Assembly: GCA_036381515.1 (NCBI GenBank)
Contig: DASVCR010000074.1
Location: 1 to 64,000, forward strand
Direction of reading: 5' to 3'
Source of the DNA: ZC4RG20 sp036381515
GTDB taxonomy: Bacteria > Pseudomonadota > Gammaproteobacteria > Steroidobacterales > Rariloculaceae
Length of the DNA stretch: 64,000 bases
Shown here: in pieces, positions 52,574 through 60,952 of the stretch
Layout: each line of letters opens with the position of its first letter
Numbering within the stretch: position 1 is the first letter of the stretch
The notes under the pieces: generated by a model
Databases searched by the model: none
The model's input: only the letters and a program-made list of their open reading frames with translations
Told to the model about the DNA's origin: nothing
Made by a program: the position numbers and the translations under genes

Positions 52574-53557
52574 ATGGATCAATACACCGGGCTTGCAGTA
52601 GCCGGTGCACTCGTAGTTCTCGTCGTCATCGTGATCGCGAAGACGGCGGTCGTCGTGCCCCAGCAAAACGCCTACATCGTCGAGATGCTCGGCAAGTACA
52701 GCCGCACTTTGCAGGCCGGCTTTCACATCCTGATTCCGTTCGTCGAGCGCGTCGCGTACAAGCACACGTTGAAGGAGCAGGCAATCGACATTGCCGAGCA
52801 GGTGTGCATCACGAAAGACAACGTCCAGGTGGGCATCGACGGCGTGCTCTACCTCCGAGTCCTCGATCCCGCGCGCGCGTCCTACGGGATCTCGGATTAC
52901 GTCTTCGCGATCTCGCAGCTCGCGCAGACGACGCTGCGAAGCGAGATCGGCAAGATCGACCTCGATCGCACGTTCGAGGAGCGTGCGTCGATCAACGCGA
53001 ACGTCGTCACCGAGCTCGACAAGGCTTCCGAGCCGTGGGGCGTCAAGGTGCTGCGCTACGAGATCAGAAACATCAATCCGCCCGCGGACGTGCTCCAGGC
53101 GATGGAGAAGCAGATGCGTGCGGAGCGGGAGAAGCGCGCGTTGATCCTGACGTCAGAGGGCGAGCGCGACGCGAAGATCAACCAGGCCGAGGGCGAGAAG
53201 CAGCGGATCATCAAGGCGTCGGAGGCCGCGCGCGAGCAGCAGATCAACGAGGCGGCCGGCGAGGCCGAGGCGATCCTCGCCGTCGCGAAGGCCACGGCCG
53301 AGGGCTTGAGGCTCATCGCCGAAGCCGTGAGCGGCGAAGGCGGGCTCGAGGCGATGCAGCTGCGCGTCGCCGAGGACTACGTGCGGCAGTTCGGCCACCT
53401 CGCGAAGAGCGCGAACACGCTCGTCGTGCCCGCGAATCTGAGCGACGTCGCCGGCATGATTGCGCTCGCGACCCGCATCTTCGGCGACGGCAAGGCGCCC
53501 GGGCCCGAGCGCTCGCCGGCCGTGACGGTGCCGAAGTCGACGGGCGTCTCGGGCTAG
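52574..53557 (+). CDS. qmcA: SPFH/Band 7 membrane protein, QmcA type
   Basis: Encodes 327 residues. One N-terminal span (LAVAGALVVLVVIVIAKTAV) is followed by the SPFH domain (VPQQNAYIVEMLGKYSRTLQ; GFHILIPFVERVAYKHTLKE; ITKDNVQVGIDGVLYLRVLD) and a long coiled coil (EKQMRAEREKRALILTSEGE; AEGEKQRIIKASEAAREQQI) with a hydrophobic end. It is the QmcA/stomatin type that forms large membrane rings and, in E. coli, interacts with FtsH-type proteases. It is in an operon with nfeD, as is usual. Confidence 0.9.
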   Translation: MDQYTGLAVAGALVVLVVIVIAKTAVVVPQQNAYIVEMLGKYSRTLQAGFHILIPFVERVAYKHTLKEQAIDIAEQVCITKDNVQVGIDGVLYLRVLDPARASYGISDYVFAISQLAQTTLRSEIGKIDLDRTFEERASINANVVTELDKASEPWGVKVLRYEIRNINPPADVLQAMEKQMRAEREKRALILTSEGERDAKINQAEGEKQRIIKASEAAREQQINEAAGEAEAILAVAKATAEGLRLIAEAVSGEGGLEAMQLRVAEDYVRQFGHLAKSANTLVVPANLSDVAGMIALATRIFGDGKAPGPERSPAVTVPKSTGVSG

Positions 53558-53585
53558 CAACCGGGCAGCGCGGCGACCAGCGGGC

Positions 53586-54086
53586 TCAGCCCCCGAGGTA
53601 GTCGCGCTTGCCGATCTGTACGCCGTTGTGGCGGAGGATCAGGTAAGCCGTCGTATAGTGGAAATAGAAGTTCGGCACGACGTGCGTCAGCAGGTAGTCC
53701 TTGCCTTTGAAGGTCAGCGTCCCGTTCGGATACTTGAGCTCGATGTCGCGCGTCTCCCAGCCGTCGAAGTCCTCCCGTCGGAACGACTGCAGGTGATCGC
53801 GCGTCCGCGCGATGCGTCGGTGCAGGTCCGCGGAGGTCTGCTCGTCGTCGGCCCACTTCGGCGGCTCCTGTCCCGCAAGCCGGCTCGCGCAGCCCTTCGC
53901 CTGATCGGACATGATCTGGATCTGCTTCACGAACGGCAGCATGTCGGGCGCGAGGCGCCCGTGCAGGAACACCTGCAGGTCGATCTTCCTCGCCTCCGCG
54001 TCCGCCTCCGCCTTCGTGAGGATCTTGTCGAGACTCCCGAGCATCGCGGAGAACGTGATGAATTGATCGTAGACGTCGATGGTCAT
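53586..54086 (-). CDS. DUF1993 family protein
   Basis: Encodes 166 residues with no signal or span. The family pattern is clear: MTIDVYDQFITFSAMLGSLD, KILTKAEADAEARKIDLQVF, LHGRLAPDMLPFVKQIQIMS, DQAKGCASRLAG, and the C-terminal LTHVVPNFYFHYTTAYLILR with GVQIGKRDYLGG. It is predicted to have the DinB-like four-helix fold; His residues in LTHVVPNFYFH could bind a metal. The reaction is unknown. It converges on the qmcA gene. Confidence 0.92.
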   Translation of the reverse strand: MTIDVYDQFITFSAMLGSLDKILTKAEADAEARKIDLQVFLHGRLAPDMLPFVKQIQIMSDQAKGCASRLAGQEPPKWADDEQTSADLHRRIARTRDHLQSFRREDFDGWETRDIELKYPNGTLTFKGKDYLLTHVVPNFYFHYTTAYLILRHNGVQIGKRDYLGG

Positions 54087-54281
54087 ACGGACTCCTTACC
54101 GTGTGGACACCGCCGGCGTCCCCTCGCCGGCTGCCGCGCTATCATAGTCGCGCGCCCGACGCGCACATAGCTCGACGCCGTCGACCCGTCCCGGGCATCG
54201 CGAAGGCGGGAACCATCCTCGCGCCCATCCGCTGGCGCGAAACTTGGATGCGCGCTCTCTAGGCACTCCGGTGAGCGCAGC

Positions 54282-56003
54282 ATGGCGAAGTCCGACCCCA
54301 CGCCGCCGGCTCCCGTGTCGTGTCGGCCGTCTTTCCTGATCGGCGACGGGGAAATGGCGCGGCGCATACGCGAGCACAGCTGGTCCGCGACCACGCTCGG
54401 CCCGATCGAGCAATGGCCTGCGGCGCTGCGGGAGGCACTGGGCATTTGCCTGCAGTCGAGCTTCCCGACCGCGATCTACTGGGGGCCGGAGCTGCTTCTG
54501 CTCTACAACGATGCGTGGGCGCCGATCGCCGGCGACAAGCACCCGCAGGCGCTCGGACGCCCCGCCGCCGAGGTGTGGTCGGACATCTGGCACGTGATCG
54601 AGCCGCAGTTGCGCGAGGTGCTGCAGAACGGCCGCGGCATATCGCTCTACGATCGGATGCTGCCGATGCAGCGAGGCGGCCGCATCGGCGAGACGTACTG
54701 GGACTACAGCTTCACGCCGATCCTCGACGACGAAGGCAGGGTTGCCGGCGTTTTCAACCAGGGCCACGAGACCACGGACAGAGTCTTCGCGGCGCGCCGC
54801 CGCCAGGCCGAGGTGGATCGGCTGCGCGAGCTGTTCGAGCAGGCGCCTTCCGGCGTCGCCGTGCTGCGGGGACCGACCCACGTCTTCGAGATGGCGAATC
54901 CCGCCTACATGCACCTCGTCGGCAATCGTCAGATTCTCGGCAAAGCCGCCGCGGAGGCGCTGCCGGAGGTGGTCGACCAGGGCTTCATCGCCGTGCTGGA
55001 CGAGGTTTTTCGCACCGGCAAGACACGCGCCGGGCACTCGATCAGCCTGATGTTGCAGCGCACGCCCGGCGTTCCCGTCGAGGAACGCGTGCTTGATTAC
55101 GTGTACCAGCCGATCAAGAGCGCCGCCGGAAACGTGACCGGAATCCTAATCGGCGCGACGGACGTGACGGAGCGGGCGCGCACCGAAGCCGCGCTCCGCC
55201 GCAGCGAGGCGGCGCTGAAGGAGGCCGATCGGCGCAAGAACGAGTTCCTTGCGACGCTCGCGCACGAGCTTCGCAACCCGCTCGCGCCGCTGCTGAACGC
55301 CGCGCGCCTGATCCAGCTTGCCGGCGAAGCCGACTCGCGGCTGCGCAAGGCGGCGGACATCGTCGTGCGTCAGGTCCAGACGATGGCCCGCCTCGTCGAC
55401 GATCTCATCGACGTCTCCCGCATCACGCGCGGCAGGATCGAGCTCCGCGTGCAGCCCGTCGAGCTCGAGACGATCATCGCGAACGCCGTGGAGGCCGCCC
55501 GGCCTCTGATCGCCGAGAAGCGGCACGAGCTCGAGGTACGCCTCCCGGACCACCCCATCGTGATCGACGGCGACCCGGTGCGGTTGTCGCAGGCGCTGCT
55601 CAACGTCGTGAACAACGCCGCGCGCTACACGCCGCCCGGAGGGGCCATCGGGATTCGTGCGGCGCGCGACGGCGACCGCGTGACGATCAGCGTGACCGAC
55701 AATGGCATCGGCATCGCGCCCGAAGCATTGGACGATATCTTCGACCTCTTCACGCAACGCCATGCCGCGTCGGAGGAGCGCGCGCACGGGCTCGGCATCG
55801 GCCTCAATCTCGCGCGCGGATTCGTCGCGCTGCACGGCGGCGAGCTGACCGCGCGCAGCGAGGGCCCGGGACGGGGCAGCGAGTTCGTGCTGACCCTGCC
55901 GGCCCGGCCGGATGAGCCGCTGGGCTCCGACAGGCCGCGCGGCGGATCGCATCGCGGCGAGACGCCCGCATCGCCGCTCCATCCCGGCCGTCGCCTGCTG
56001 TGA
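54282..56003 (+). CDS. PAS-domain sensor histidine kinase
   Basis: Encodes 573 residues, soluble. Residues about 30-165 form an N-terminal PAS/GAF-like region (WSATTLGPIEQWPAALREAL; FPTAIYWGPELLLLYNDAWA) typical of a family of large sensor kinases. PAS 2 covers about 175-300. HisKA has the acceptor His328 in LATLAHELRNPLAPLLNAAR. HATPase spans about 430-550 (N box LLNVVNNAARYTPPGG; G box VTDNGIGIAPEAL; G2 HGLGIGLNLARG). No receiver domain follows, unlike in the kinase at 5354. The last 25 residues are low-complexity. The next gene starts 11 bases later, and its product may be functionally linked. Confidence 0.92.
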   Translation: MAKSDPTPPAPVSCRPSFLIGDGEMARRIREHSWSATTLGPIEQWPAALREALGICLQSSFPTAIYWGPELLLLYNDAWAPIAGDKHPQALGRPAAEVWSDIWHVIEPQLREVLQNGRGISLYDRMLPMQRGGRIGETYWDYSFTPILDDEGRVAGVFNQGHETTDRVFAARRRQAEVDRLRELFEQAPSGVAVLRGPTHVFEMANPAYMHLVGNRQILGKAAAEALPEVVDQGFIAVLDEVFRTGKTRAGHSISLMLQRTPGVPVEERVLDYVYQPIKSAAGNVTGILIGATDVTERARTEAALRRSEAALKEADRRKNEFLATLAHELRNPLAPLLNAARLIQLAGEADSRLRKAADIVVRQVQTMARLVDDLIDVSRITRGRIELRVQPVELETIIANAVEAARPLIAEKRHELEVRLPDHPIVIDGDPVRLSQALLNVVNNAARYTPPGGAIGIRAARDGDRVTISVTDNGIGIAPEALDDIFDLFTQRHAASEERAHGLGIGLNLARGFVALHGGELTARSEGPGRGSEFVLTLPARPDEPLGSDRPRGGSHRGETPASPLHPGRRLL

Positions 56004-56013
56004 CGGCTCCGAC

Positions 56014-57729
56014 ATGCGTGCGCTTCCGTCGCGGTCGTGGTTTTCGCGACGGCTCGAGCCGAGCCGCGCACACGTCGATTGTCCGTTCCGGACGCCGCTG
56101 TCGTCCCCGGGGCTTCTCGTCGGCACGCTGTTCTTCGCGTTCTCGCTGACGCCGAGCCTGTTGCCGCGCTCCGCGCCGATGCAGGGCATCGTCTCCGGCC
56201 TCTCGTTCACCGCCGGCTACGCGCTCGCCGTCTTCGGCGTGGCGCTGTGGCATTACCTCGAGCTGCCGGTCCCCAAAGGACGCGTGCGGCGCATCGTGCA
56301 CGGCGTCGCGTGGGCGGGTTGCGTCGTAACGGCCGCCGTCTTCCTGTGGAAGGCGTCGGATTGGCAGAACTCGATCCGTGCGCTGATGGAGATGCCGCCG
56401 GCCGAAGGCGCACGGCCCGTCACGGTCGGCATCGTGGCCGTCGCGCTTGCCGCCGTCGTGCTGATCGTCGCGCGGCTCTTCCGGCTGACGTACCGCATCG
56501 CGGCCCGCTTCCCCGCCCGCTACGTGCCGCCGCGGGTGTCGACGCTCCTGGGTATCATCGTCGCCGCCGCTGCCTTCTGGTCCGTCATCGACGGCGTGCT
56601 GTTTCGCTGGCTGCTCCGCGCGGTGGACGGCTCCTTCCAGCAGCTCGACGCGATGATCGATGCGGACGCGGCGCCGCCCGCCGATCCGCTGCGAAGCGGC
56701 GCAGCGGCGTCGCTGCTCGACTGGCAGGATCTCGGCCGGCAGGGGCGCGCGTTCGTGTCGTCGGGCCCGACGCGCGATGACCTGCGCGACTTCTTCGGCG
56801 ACGATGTAGAGACGCCGATCCGGGTGTACGTCGGCCTCAACTCGGCCGAGACCGTCGAGGAGCGCTCGCGGCTCGCGCTCGCCGAGCTCGAGCGTACCGG
56901 CGGATTCGAGCGCTCGGTGCTCCTCGTGGTCACGCCGACCGGCACCGGCTGGGTCGATCCGGACGCGATCGACACGATCGAATACGTGCATCGCGGCGAC
57001 ATCGCGAGCGTCGCCGTGCAGTACTCGTACCTCGAGAGCGCGTTGTCGCTGCTGATCGAGCCCGAGCACGGCGAGGAGACGGCGCAGCGGCTTTTCGCGG
57101 ACGTGTACGGCTACTGGACGAAGCTGCCCCGCGATCGCCGGCCGGCCCTCTACCTCTACGGGCTCAGCCTCGGGGCGCTGCACTCGGATCACTCGTTCGA
57201 GATCTACGACGTCATCGGAGACGTGTTCAACGGCGTGCTGTGGAGCGGCCCGCCGTACCGCAGCGAAACGTGGCGCTCCGCGACCGAGCGGCGCGTGCCG
57301 GTCTCGCCGGCATGGCTGCCGCGCTTCCGCGACAGCACGGTCATCCGCTTCACGGACCAGCACGATCGCCTCGACATGCCGGGCGTGCCGTGGGGGCCGC
57401 TGCGTATCGCGTTCCTGCAATACGCGACGGATCCGATCACGTTCTTCGATCCGAGCATCGCGTATCGCTCGCCGGAGTGGCTCGATCCGCCCCGCGGGCC
57501 GGACGTGACGCCTGCGCTGCGCTGGATCCCGATCGTCACGATGCTGCAGCTCCTCGCCGACATGAGGGCGGGCGACATCACGCCGCCAGGCCATGGCCAC
57601 AACTACGCGCCGGAGCATTACATCGACGCGTGGGTCGCGTTGACCGATCCGCCGCGTTGGAGCGACGAGGAGACGCGCCGGTTGAAGGCGCTCTTCGCGG
57701 GCCGCGACCCGAAAGACGCGCTCGACTAG
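56014..57729 (+). CDS. Membrane-bound alpha/beta hydrolase (Abhydrolase_9 type)
   Basis: Encodes 571 residues. Four or five spans fill the N-terminal half (LVGTLFFAFSLTPSLLPRSA; IVSGLSFTAGYALAVFGVAL; VAWAGCVVTAAVFLWKASDW; VTVGIVAVALAAVVLIVARL; LLGIIVAAAAFWSVIDGVLF). The C-terminal domain has the nucleophile motif LYLYGLSLGALHSD (GxSxG), the acid in VIRFTDQHDRLDMPG and the His in PPGHGHNYAPEHYIDAWVAL. This is the two-part layout of the Abhydrolase_9_N/Abhydrolase_9 family. It follows the kinase gene by 11 bases and converges on the tannase gene. Its natural substrate is unknown. Confidence 0.88.
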   Translation: MRALPSRSWFSRRLEPSRAHVDCPFRTPLSSPGLLVGTLFFAFSLTPSLLPRSAPMQGIVSGLSFTAGYALAVFGVALWHYLELPVPKGRVRRIVHGVAWAGCVVTAAVFLWKASDWQNSIRALMEMPPAEGARPVTVGIVAVALAAVVLIVARLFRLTYRIAARFPARYVPPRVSTLLGIIVAAAAFWSVIDGVLFRWLLRAVDGSFQQLDAMIDADAAPPADPLRSGAAASLLDWQDLGRQGRAFVSSGPTRDDLRDFFGDDVETPIRVYVGLNSAETVEERSRLALAELERTGGFERSVLLVVTPTGTGWVDPDAIDTIEYVHRGDIASVAVQYSYLESALSLLIEPEHGEETAQRLFADVYGYWTKLPRDRRPALYLYGLSLGALHSDHSFEIYDVIGDVFNGVLWSGPPYRSETWRSATERRVPVSPAWLPRFRDSTVIRFTDQHDRLDMPGVPWGPLRIAFLQYATDPITFFDPSIAYRSPEWLDPPRGPDVTPALRWIPIVTMLQLLADMRAGDITPPGHGHNYAPEHYIDAWVALTDPPRWSDEETRRLKALFAGRDPKDALD

Positions 57730-57733
57730 TCCC

Positions 57734-59332
57734 TCACTCCGCGCAGACGAAGTTCTCCGCGTCGTCGATGCTGCCGTCGCCGTCGTAGCGTGCGACCTGC
57801 GGGTACGGGCACAGCGGCCGCGATCGCGTGACGTTGCCGCCGACGACCTTCTTCGCGACGAGCGCGTCGGGCGCGGCGCCCGTCTCGACCCAGTCGATCA
57901 CGGCGGTGACCGCGTCGTACTGGTCCGGGCCGACCCCGCCGGCGCAGTGCGCCATGCCCGGCACCATGAAGAGGCGCATGAAGTCGGTCGGGTTCGGGCC
58001 GTTCGCGGCCGACGCCTTCTCGTAGTACTCGACGCCCATCAGCGGCTGCAGGATCGCGTCCGCCCAGCCGTACGTCATGATGAGCTTGCCGCCGCGCTCG
58101 CGGAACTCGGCGAGGTCCGTGTCGGTCGCGTTCGCCGTCTCGGCCCAGCGCTCGAACAGCTCGACGTCGCGATCGAAATCGAACGTGCGATAGTCGTAGT
58201 CTGGCTGCGGCGGATCGAGCACGAGGTAGCGGAACAGCGACTCGGCGAGGTTGAAGTCCGCCGGCTTGCCGCCGGGCTGGGGTGGCAGGATCAGGTTCGC
58301 CCAGCCGGTCTGCTGCGTGCCGCTCGGGCCCGGCACGAGCGCTTCGCTGCCGACCATGAACCCCGGGAAGAGCCGCTCGCCGCGGCTGTTCGTCGGGCCG
58401 TCGTAGACTTTCTGGATCGCTTCCGCCTGCTCGGGCGTCAGGCATGCGTCCGTGTCGGTGCCGGCGGGACACATAGGCACGTCGCGCGCGACCTCGAACG
58501 AGCAGTTGCGGGGATCGTCGATGAGGCCGTCCTTAAGCCCGTCGACGGCGTCGCACACCGCCATCACGCGCTCGGCGACGAGCGACATCTTCGCCGGCGT
58601 GATCGCGACGTCGTCGAGCGCCTGCTGATTCCAGATCGCACCGATCGCGAACCCGGTCTGGTCGACCCAAGGCGCGTTCGCGACGATGCCGTCGAAGTCG
58701 GACGGATAGCGCTGCGCCTCGAGCAGCCCCTGCCGGCCGCCGTTCGAGCACGAGTTCCAATAGGAGTACGCGACGGGCTCCGTGTAGTAGCGGTTCGCGA
58801 TCTCCTTCGCGGCGACCGCCGTCACGTGCACGGCGCGATACGCGTAGTCGATCGCCTTCTGCGGGTTGCTGAGCACGAAGGTGCCGCCCGGCTCCTTGGC
58901 GGCGTCGTGGCCGGTATTCGTGCTCGCGATCGCGAAGCCGTGCTCGAGCGCCGTGGCGCGCTCCTGCGCGCTGCGAGGATCGTCGGGTCCCTGGCCGGCG
59001 AGACCGCCGTTGCCGATCATGTAGAAGCGGCCGTTCCACATGGCGGGCAGGTTCACCTCGAACGCGACCTCGGGCTCGATCACGCCGTTCACTCGGCAGT
59101 GCGCAGGGACCGTTCCCTCCGCGGCGATCTCCCGCGCGGTGATCTCGACGAGCTCGGGCAGCTCGACGTCGGCGAGCCGCGCGCACTCGGTCTTCGGCGC
59201 GATCGAGCCGCCCGAGTAGCCCGCGCGAGAGCGGGCCGCATCGGCGAACGGCTGGGCATGGAGCGGGGCCGCTGCGCCCGCGAGGACGCCCGTCGCGGCG
59301 ACGAGCGCGAACGAAACCGGCGTGCTGCGCAT
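57734..59332 (-). CDS. Tannase/feruloyl esterase family secreted enzyme
   Basis: Encodes 532 residues. A signal peptide (PVSFALVAATGVLAGAAAPL) ends LHA-Q. The catalytic Ser lies in SYWNSCSNGGRQGLLEAQRY (CSxGG), the acid region in KLIMTYGWADAILQPLMGVE and the His in MVPGMAHCAGGVGPDQYD. Cysteines are placed as in the family, where the CS-D-HC motif bridges active-site residues. Such enzymes hydrolyse gallate or ferulate esters from plant material. GGGAGAT precedes the start. No regulator is adjacent. Confidence 0.92.
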   Translation of the reverse strand: MRSTPVSFALVAATGVLAGAAAPLHAQPFADAARSRAGYSGGSIAPKTECARLADVELPELVEITAREIAAEGTVPAHCRVNGVIEPEVAFEVNLPAMWNGRFYMIGNGGLAGQGPDDPRSAQERATALEHGFAIASTNTGHDAAKEPGGTFVLSNPQKAIDYAYRAVHVTAVAAKEIANRYYTEPVAYSYWNSCSNGGRQGLLEAQRYPSDFDGIVANAPWVDQTGFAIGAIWNQQALDDVAITPAKMSLVAERVMAVCDAVDGLKDGLIDDPRNCSFEVARDVPMCPAGTDTDACLTPEQAEAIQKVYDGPTNSRGERLFPGFMVGSEALVPGPSGTQQTGWANLILPPQPGGKPADFNLAESLFRYLVLDPPQPDYDYRTFDFDRDVELFERWAETANATDTDLAEFRERGGKLIMTYGWADAILQPLMGVEYYEKASAANGPNPTDFMRLFMVPGMAHCAGGVGPDQYDAVTAVIDWVETGAAPDALVAKKVVGGNVTRSRPLCPYPQVARYDGDGSIDDAENFVCAE

Positions 59333-59458
59333 GGTGACGATCTCCCTGAATCCGGTAGGGTTCAGCATACACGTTTTTTCGGCGGTGCCGAGCGGAGGGC
59401 GGGGGCGGCGGCCGCGGGTTAGAATCCTGGATTCGTAGCTACAGCGACCCGCAGCGTC

Positions 59459-60022
59459 ATGACCGTCGTTTCCGAGAAAGCCATCGGGGATCATCTCGAC
59501 TTCGTCGTCGCGCAGCCCGACCACGAGCAGGCCGTCGTGCGCGACCTCGTCTTCGCCGTGATGGCGTTCAATCAGTACACGCGCGGCGAGCCGCTGCAGG
59601 TCAGCTTCCCGCTTTACACGGAAGCGAAAGTCGCGAGCCGGGGGGCTCTCGGACCGTGCGTGCGGATCACGGGACCCGCGGAGAAGCTCTACGTGCTCAC
59701 GTTGCGCTACGAGATCGCGGAGCACCTGCGGGCGGGCCGCGTGATGACGCTCATCCGCGACCGCGTCGTCGTCGAGGCTGGCCGCAACGAGCGCTTCTCG
59801 CTGATCCATGGCGCGCCGAAGATCGCGCTCGCGCAGCCGGCGCGTGCGCGGCCGCTCGTCCTCACCGGGCATTCGCGGCTCATCGAGACGGCAGCCGCGT
59901 TGGGCGTCGCCGTGAAGGACGAGGCGGCGTTCGTCGAGCGCGAGGAGAGCCCCGTCGCGACGGACGGCGAAGTGGATCTGCTCGGCTTCTCGGATCGGAA
60001 GACGCTGCCGGTTCTGAAATAG
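59459..60022 (+). CDS. Hypothetical protein
   Basis: Encodes 187 residues. It has no signal peptide or membrane span. Visible features are an N-terminal helix (DHEQAVVRDLVFAVMAFNQY), a middle beta-rich part (LQVSFPLYTEAKVASRGALG; CVRITGPAEKLYVLTLRYEI; RVMTLIRDRVVVEAGRNERF) and an alpha/beta C-terminal half (RARPLVLTGHSRLIETAAAL). I considered a Cas6/Csy4-like fold because of VSFP and LG spacing but rejected it. A -10-like TTAGAATCC lies about 35 bases upstream, so it has its own promoter. It precedes the putative defence genes by 198 bases and may not belong to them. Confidence 0.65.
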   Translation: MTVVSEKAIGDHLDFVVAQPDHEQAVVRDLVFAVMAFNQYTRGEPLQVSFPLYTEAKVASRGALGPCVRITGPAEKLYVLTLRYEIAEHLRAGRVMTLIRDRVVVEAGRNERFSLIHGAPKIALAQPARARPLVLTGHSRLIETAAALGVAVKDEAAFVEREESPVATDGEVDLLGFSDRKTLPVLK

Positions 60023-60220
60023 CCCGCGGCGACGTTTCGTCTCCGCACGCGTCCTGCCCGGATGACGATGGCGCTGCGATCACTGCGCTCGGGACGCAGG
60101 AGGGGCGAGTGCCCCTCGTGGCGCGGGAGCAGCTGTTCGCCGGCCGAACTTTGAACTCGGTCCCCGACGCGCCCCCGGTGGGTGCTCTAACCTCCGCCTC
60201 TTCCACAGCGCGAGGTTGCA

Positions 60221-60952
60221 ATGAGCCGACCGGTCCCTACACGGCACGAGCCGGCGGAGCGGTTCGCCGACGACCTGCTTCGCCGATTGGACGCGGCAGG
60301 CGAGCGAGGCCTGACGTCCGCGGAGCTCAAGCTGCCTAGCGCGGGCTCGCGGGCGGGCCGCGCGTGCCGCGGCGCGTTGCAGAGTCTGTTGAGGCGCGGC
60401 GAGATCGGTAATCTCGGCACCGCGAAGCGGCCCCGCTATGTTTCGATTGAGTATTACCGCCCGCTCGAGATCGCGTACGACCATATCGCGGCCCGGGCGC
60501 GCGAAGCCGGCACCAGGTTGTCGTCGAAGACCGCGCTCGCAAAGGGGCTCTCCGGCGCGGCAAAAGAGCGTGTCGACGAGGCATTGAAGCTCCTCGTCGC
60601 CGAGGGCGCGCTGCTGCGGCTCAAGTGGGGCGTGCATCCGCTCTACCTGCACGCATCAGCCGTATCCACGCGACCGAAAGGGCACACTGCTAACGGCATC
60701 GATGCCGCCGCGCTGCGCCGCGCGTACGACGATACCGTCCGCGAGTTCGGGTATCCCGACGTGCTGATCCACGAGCTGCATTTGCGCCTCGGCGGCGAGC
60801 TCGAGCCGTTGAAACAGGCGCTGCTCGATGCATGCCGGACAGGCGAGGCCATCCCCGGCGTCGGCGACTGGTCGTTGTCTTCGGAGAACGAGCGGGCCGC
60901 GGCGCTCTACGTCGACGGACGTCCGCATTTGCGGATCCGTTTTAGGCGATGA
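60221..60952 (+). CDS. Winged-helix protein (first gene of ATPase-nuclease module)
   Basis: Encodes 243 residues. Two or three winged-helix-like segments are visible: FADDLLRRLDAAGERGLTSA with ALQSLLRRGEIGNLGTAKRP (about 15-75), AAKERVDEALKLLVAEGALL (about 105-135), and VLIHELHLRLGGELEPLKQA (about 185-205). There is no enzyme motif. It may bind DNA or adapt the ATPase encoded next, whose ATG overlaps its stop by four bases (ATGA). Codon use is slightly less GC-rich than in the flanking genes, which hints at transfer. No known defence gene comes to mind as a clear match. Confidence 0.75.
   Translation: MSRPVPTRHEPAERFADDLLRRLDAAGERGLTSAELKLPSAGSRAGRACRGALQSLLRRGEIGNLGTAKRPRYVSIEYYRPLEIAYDHIAARAREAGTRLSSKTALAKGLSGAAKERVDEALKLLVAEGALLRLKWGVHPLYLHASAVSTRPKGHTANGIDAAALRRAYDDTVREFGYPDVLIHELHLRLGGELEPLKQALLDACRTGEAIPGVGDWSLSSENERAAALYVDGRPHLRIRFRR

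Noticed and set aside
59459..60022. Possible Cas6/Csy4-like protein
   Set aside because: VSFP and LG spacing recalled Csy4, but the catalytic and RNA-binding residues are not seen, and no CRISPR repeats or cas genes are in the window.
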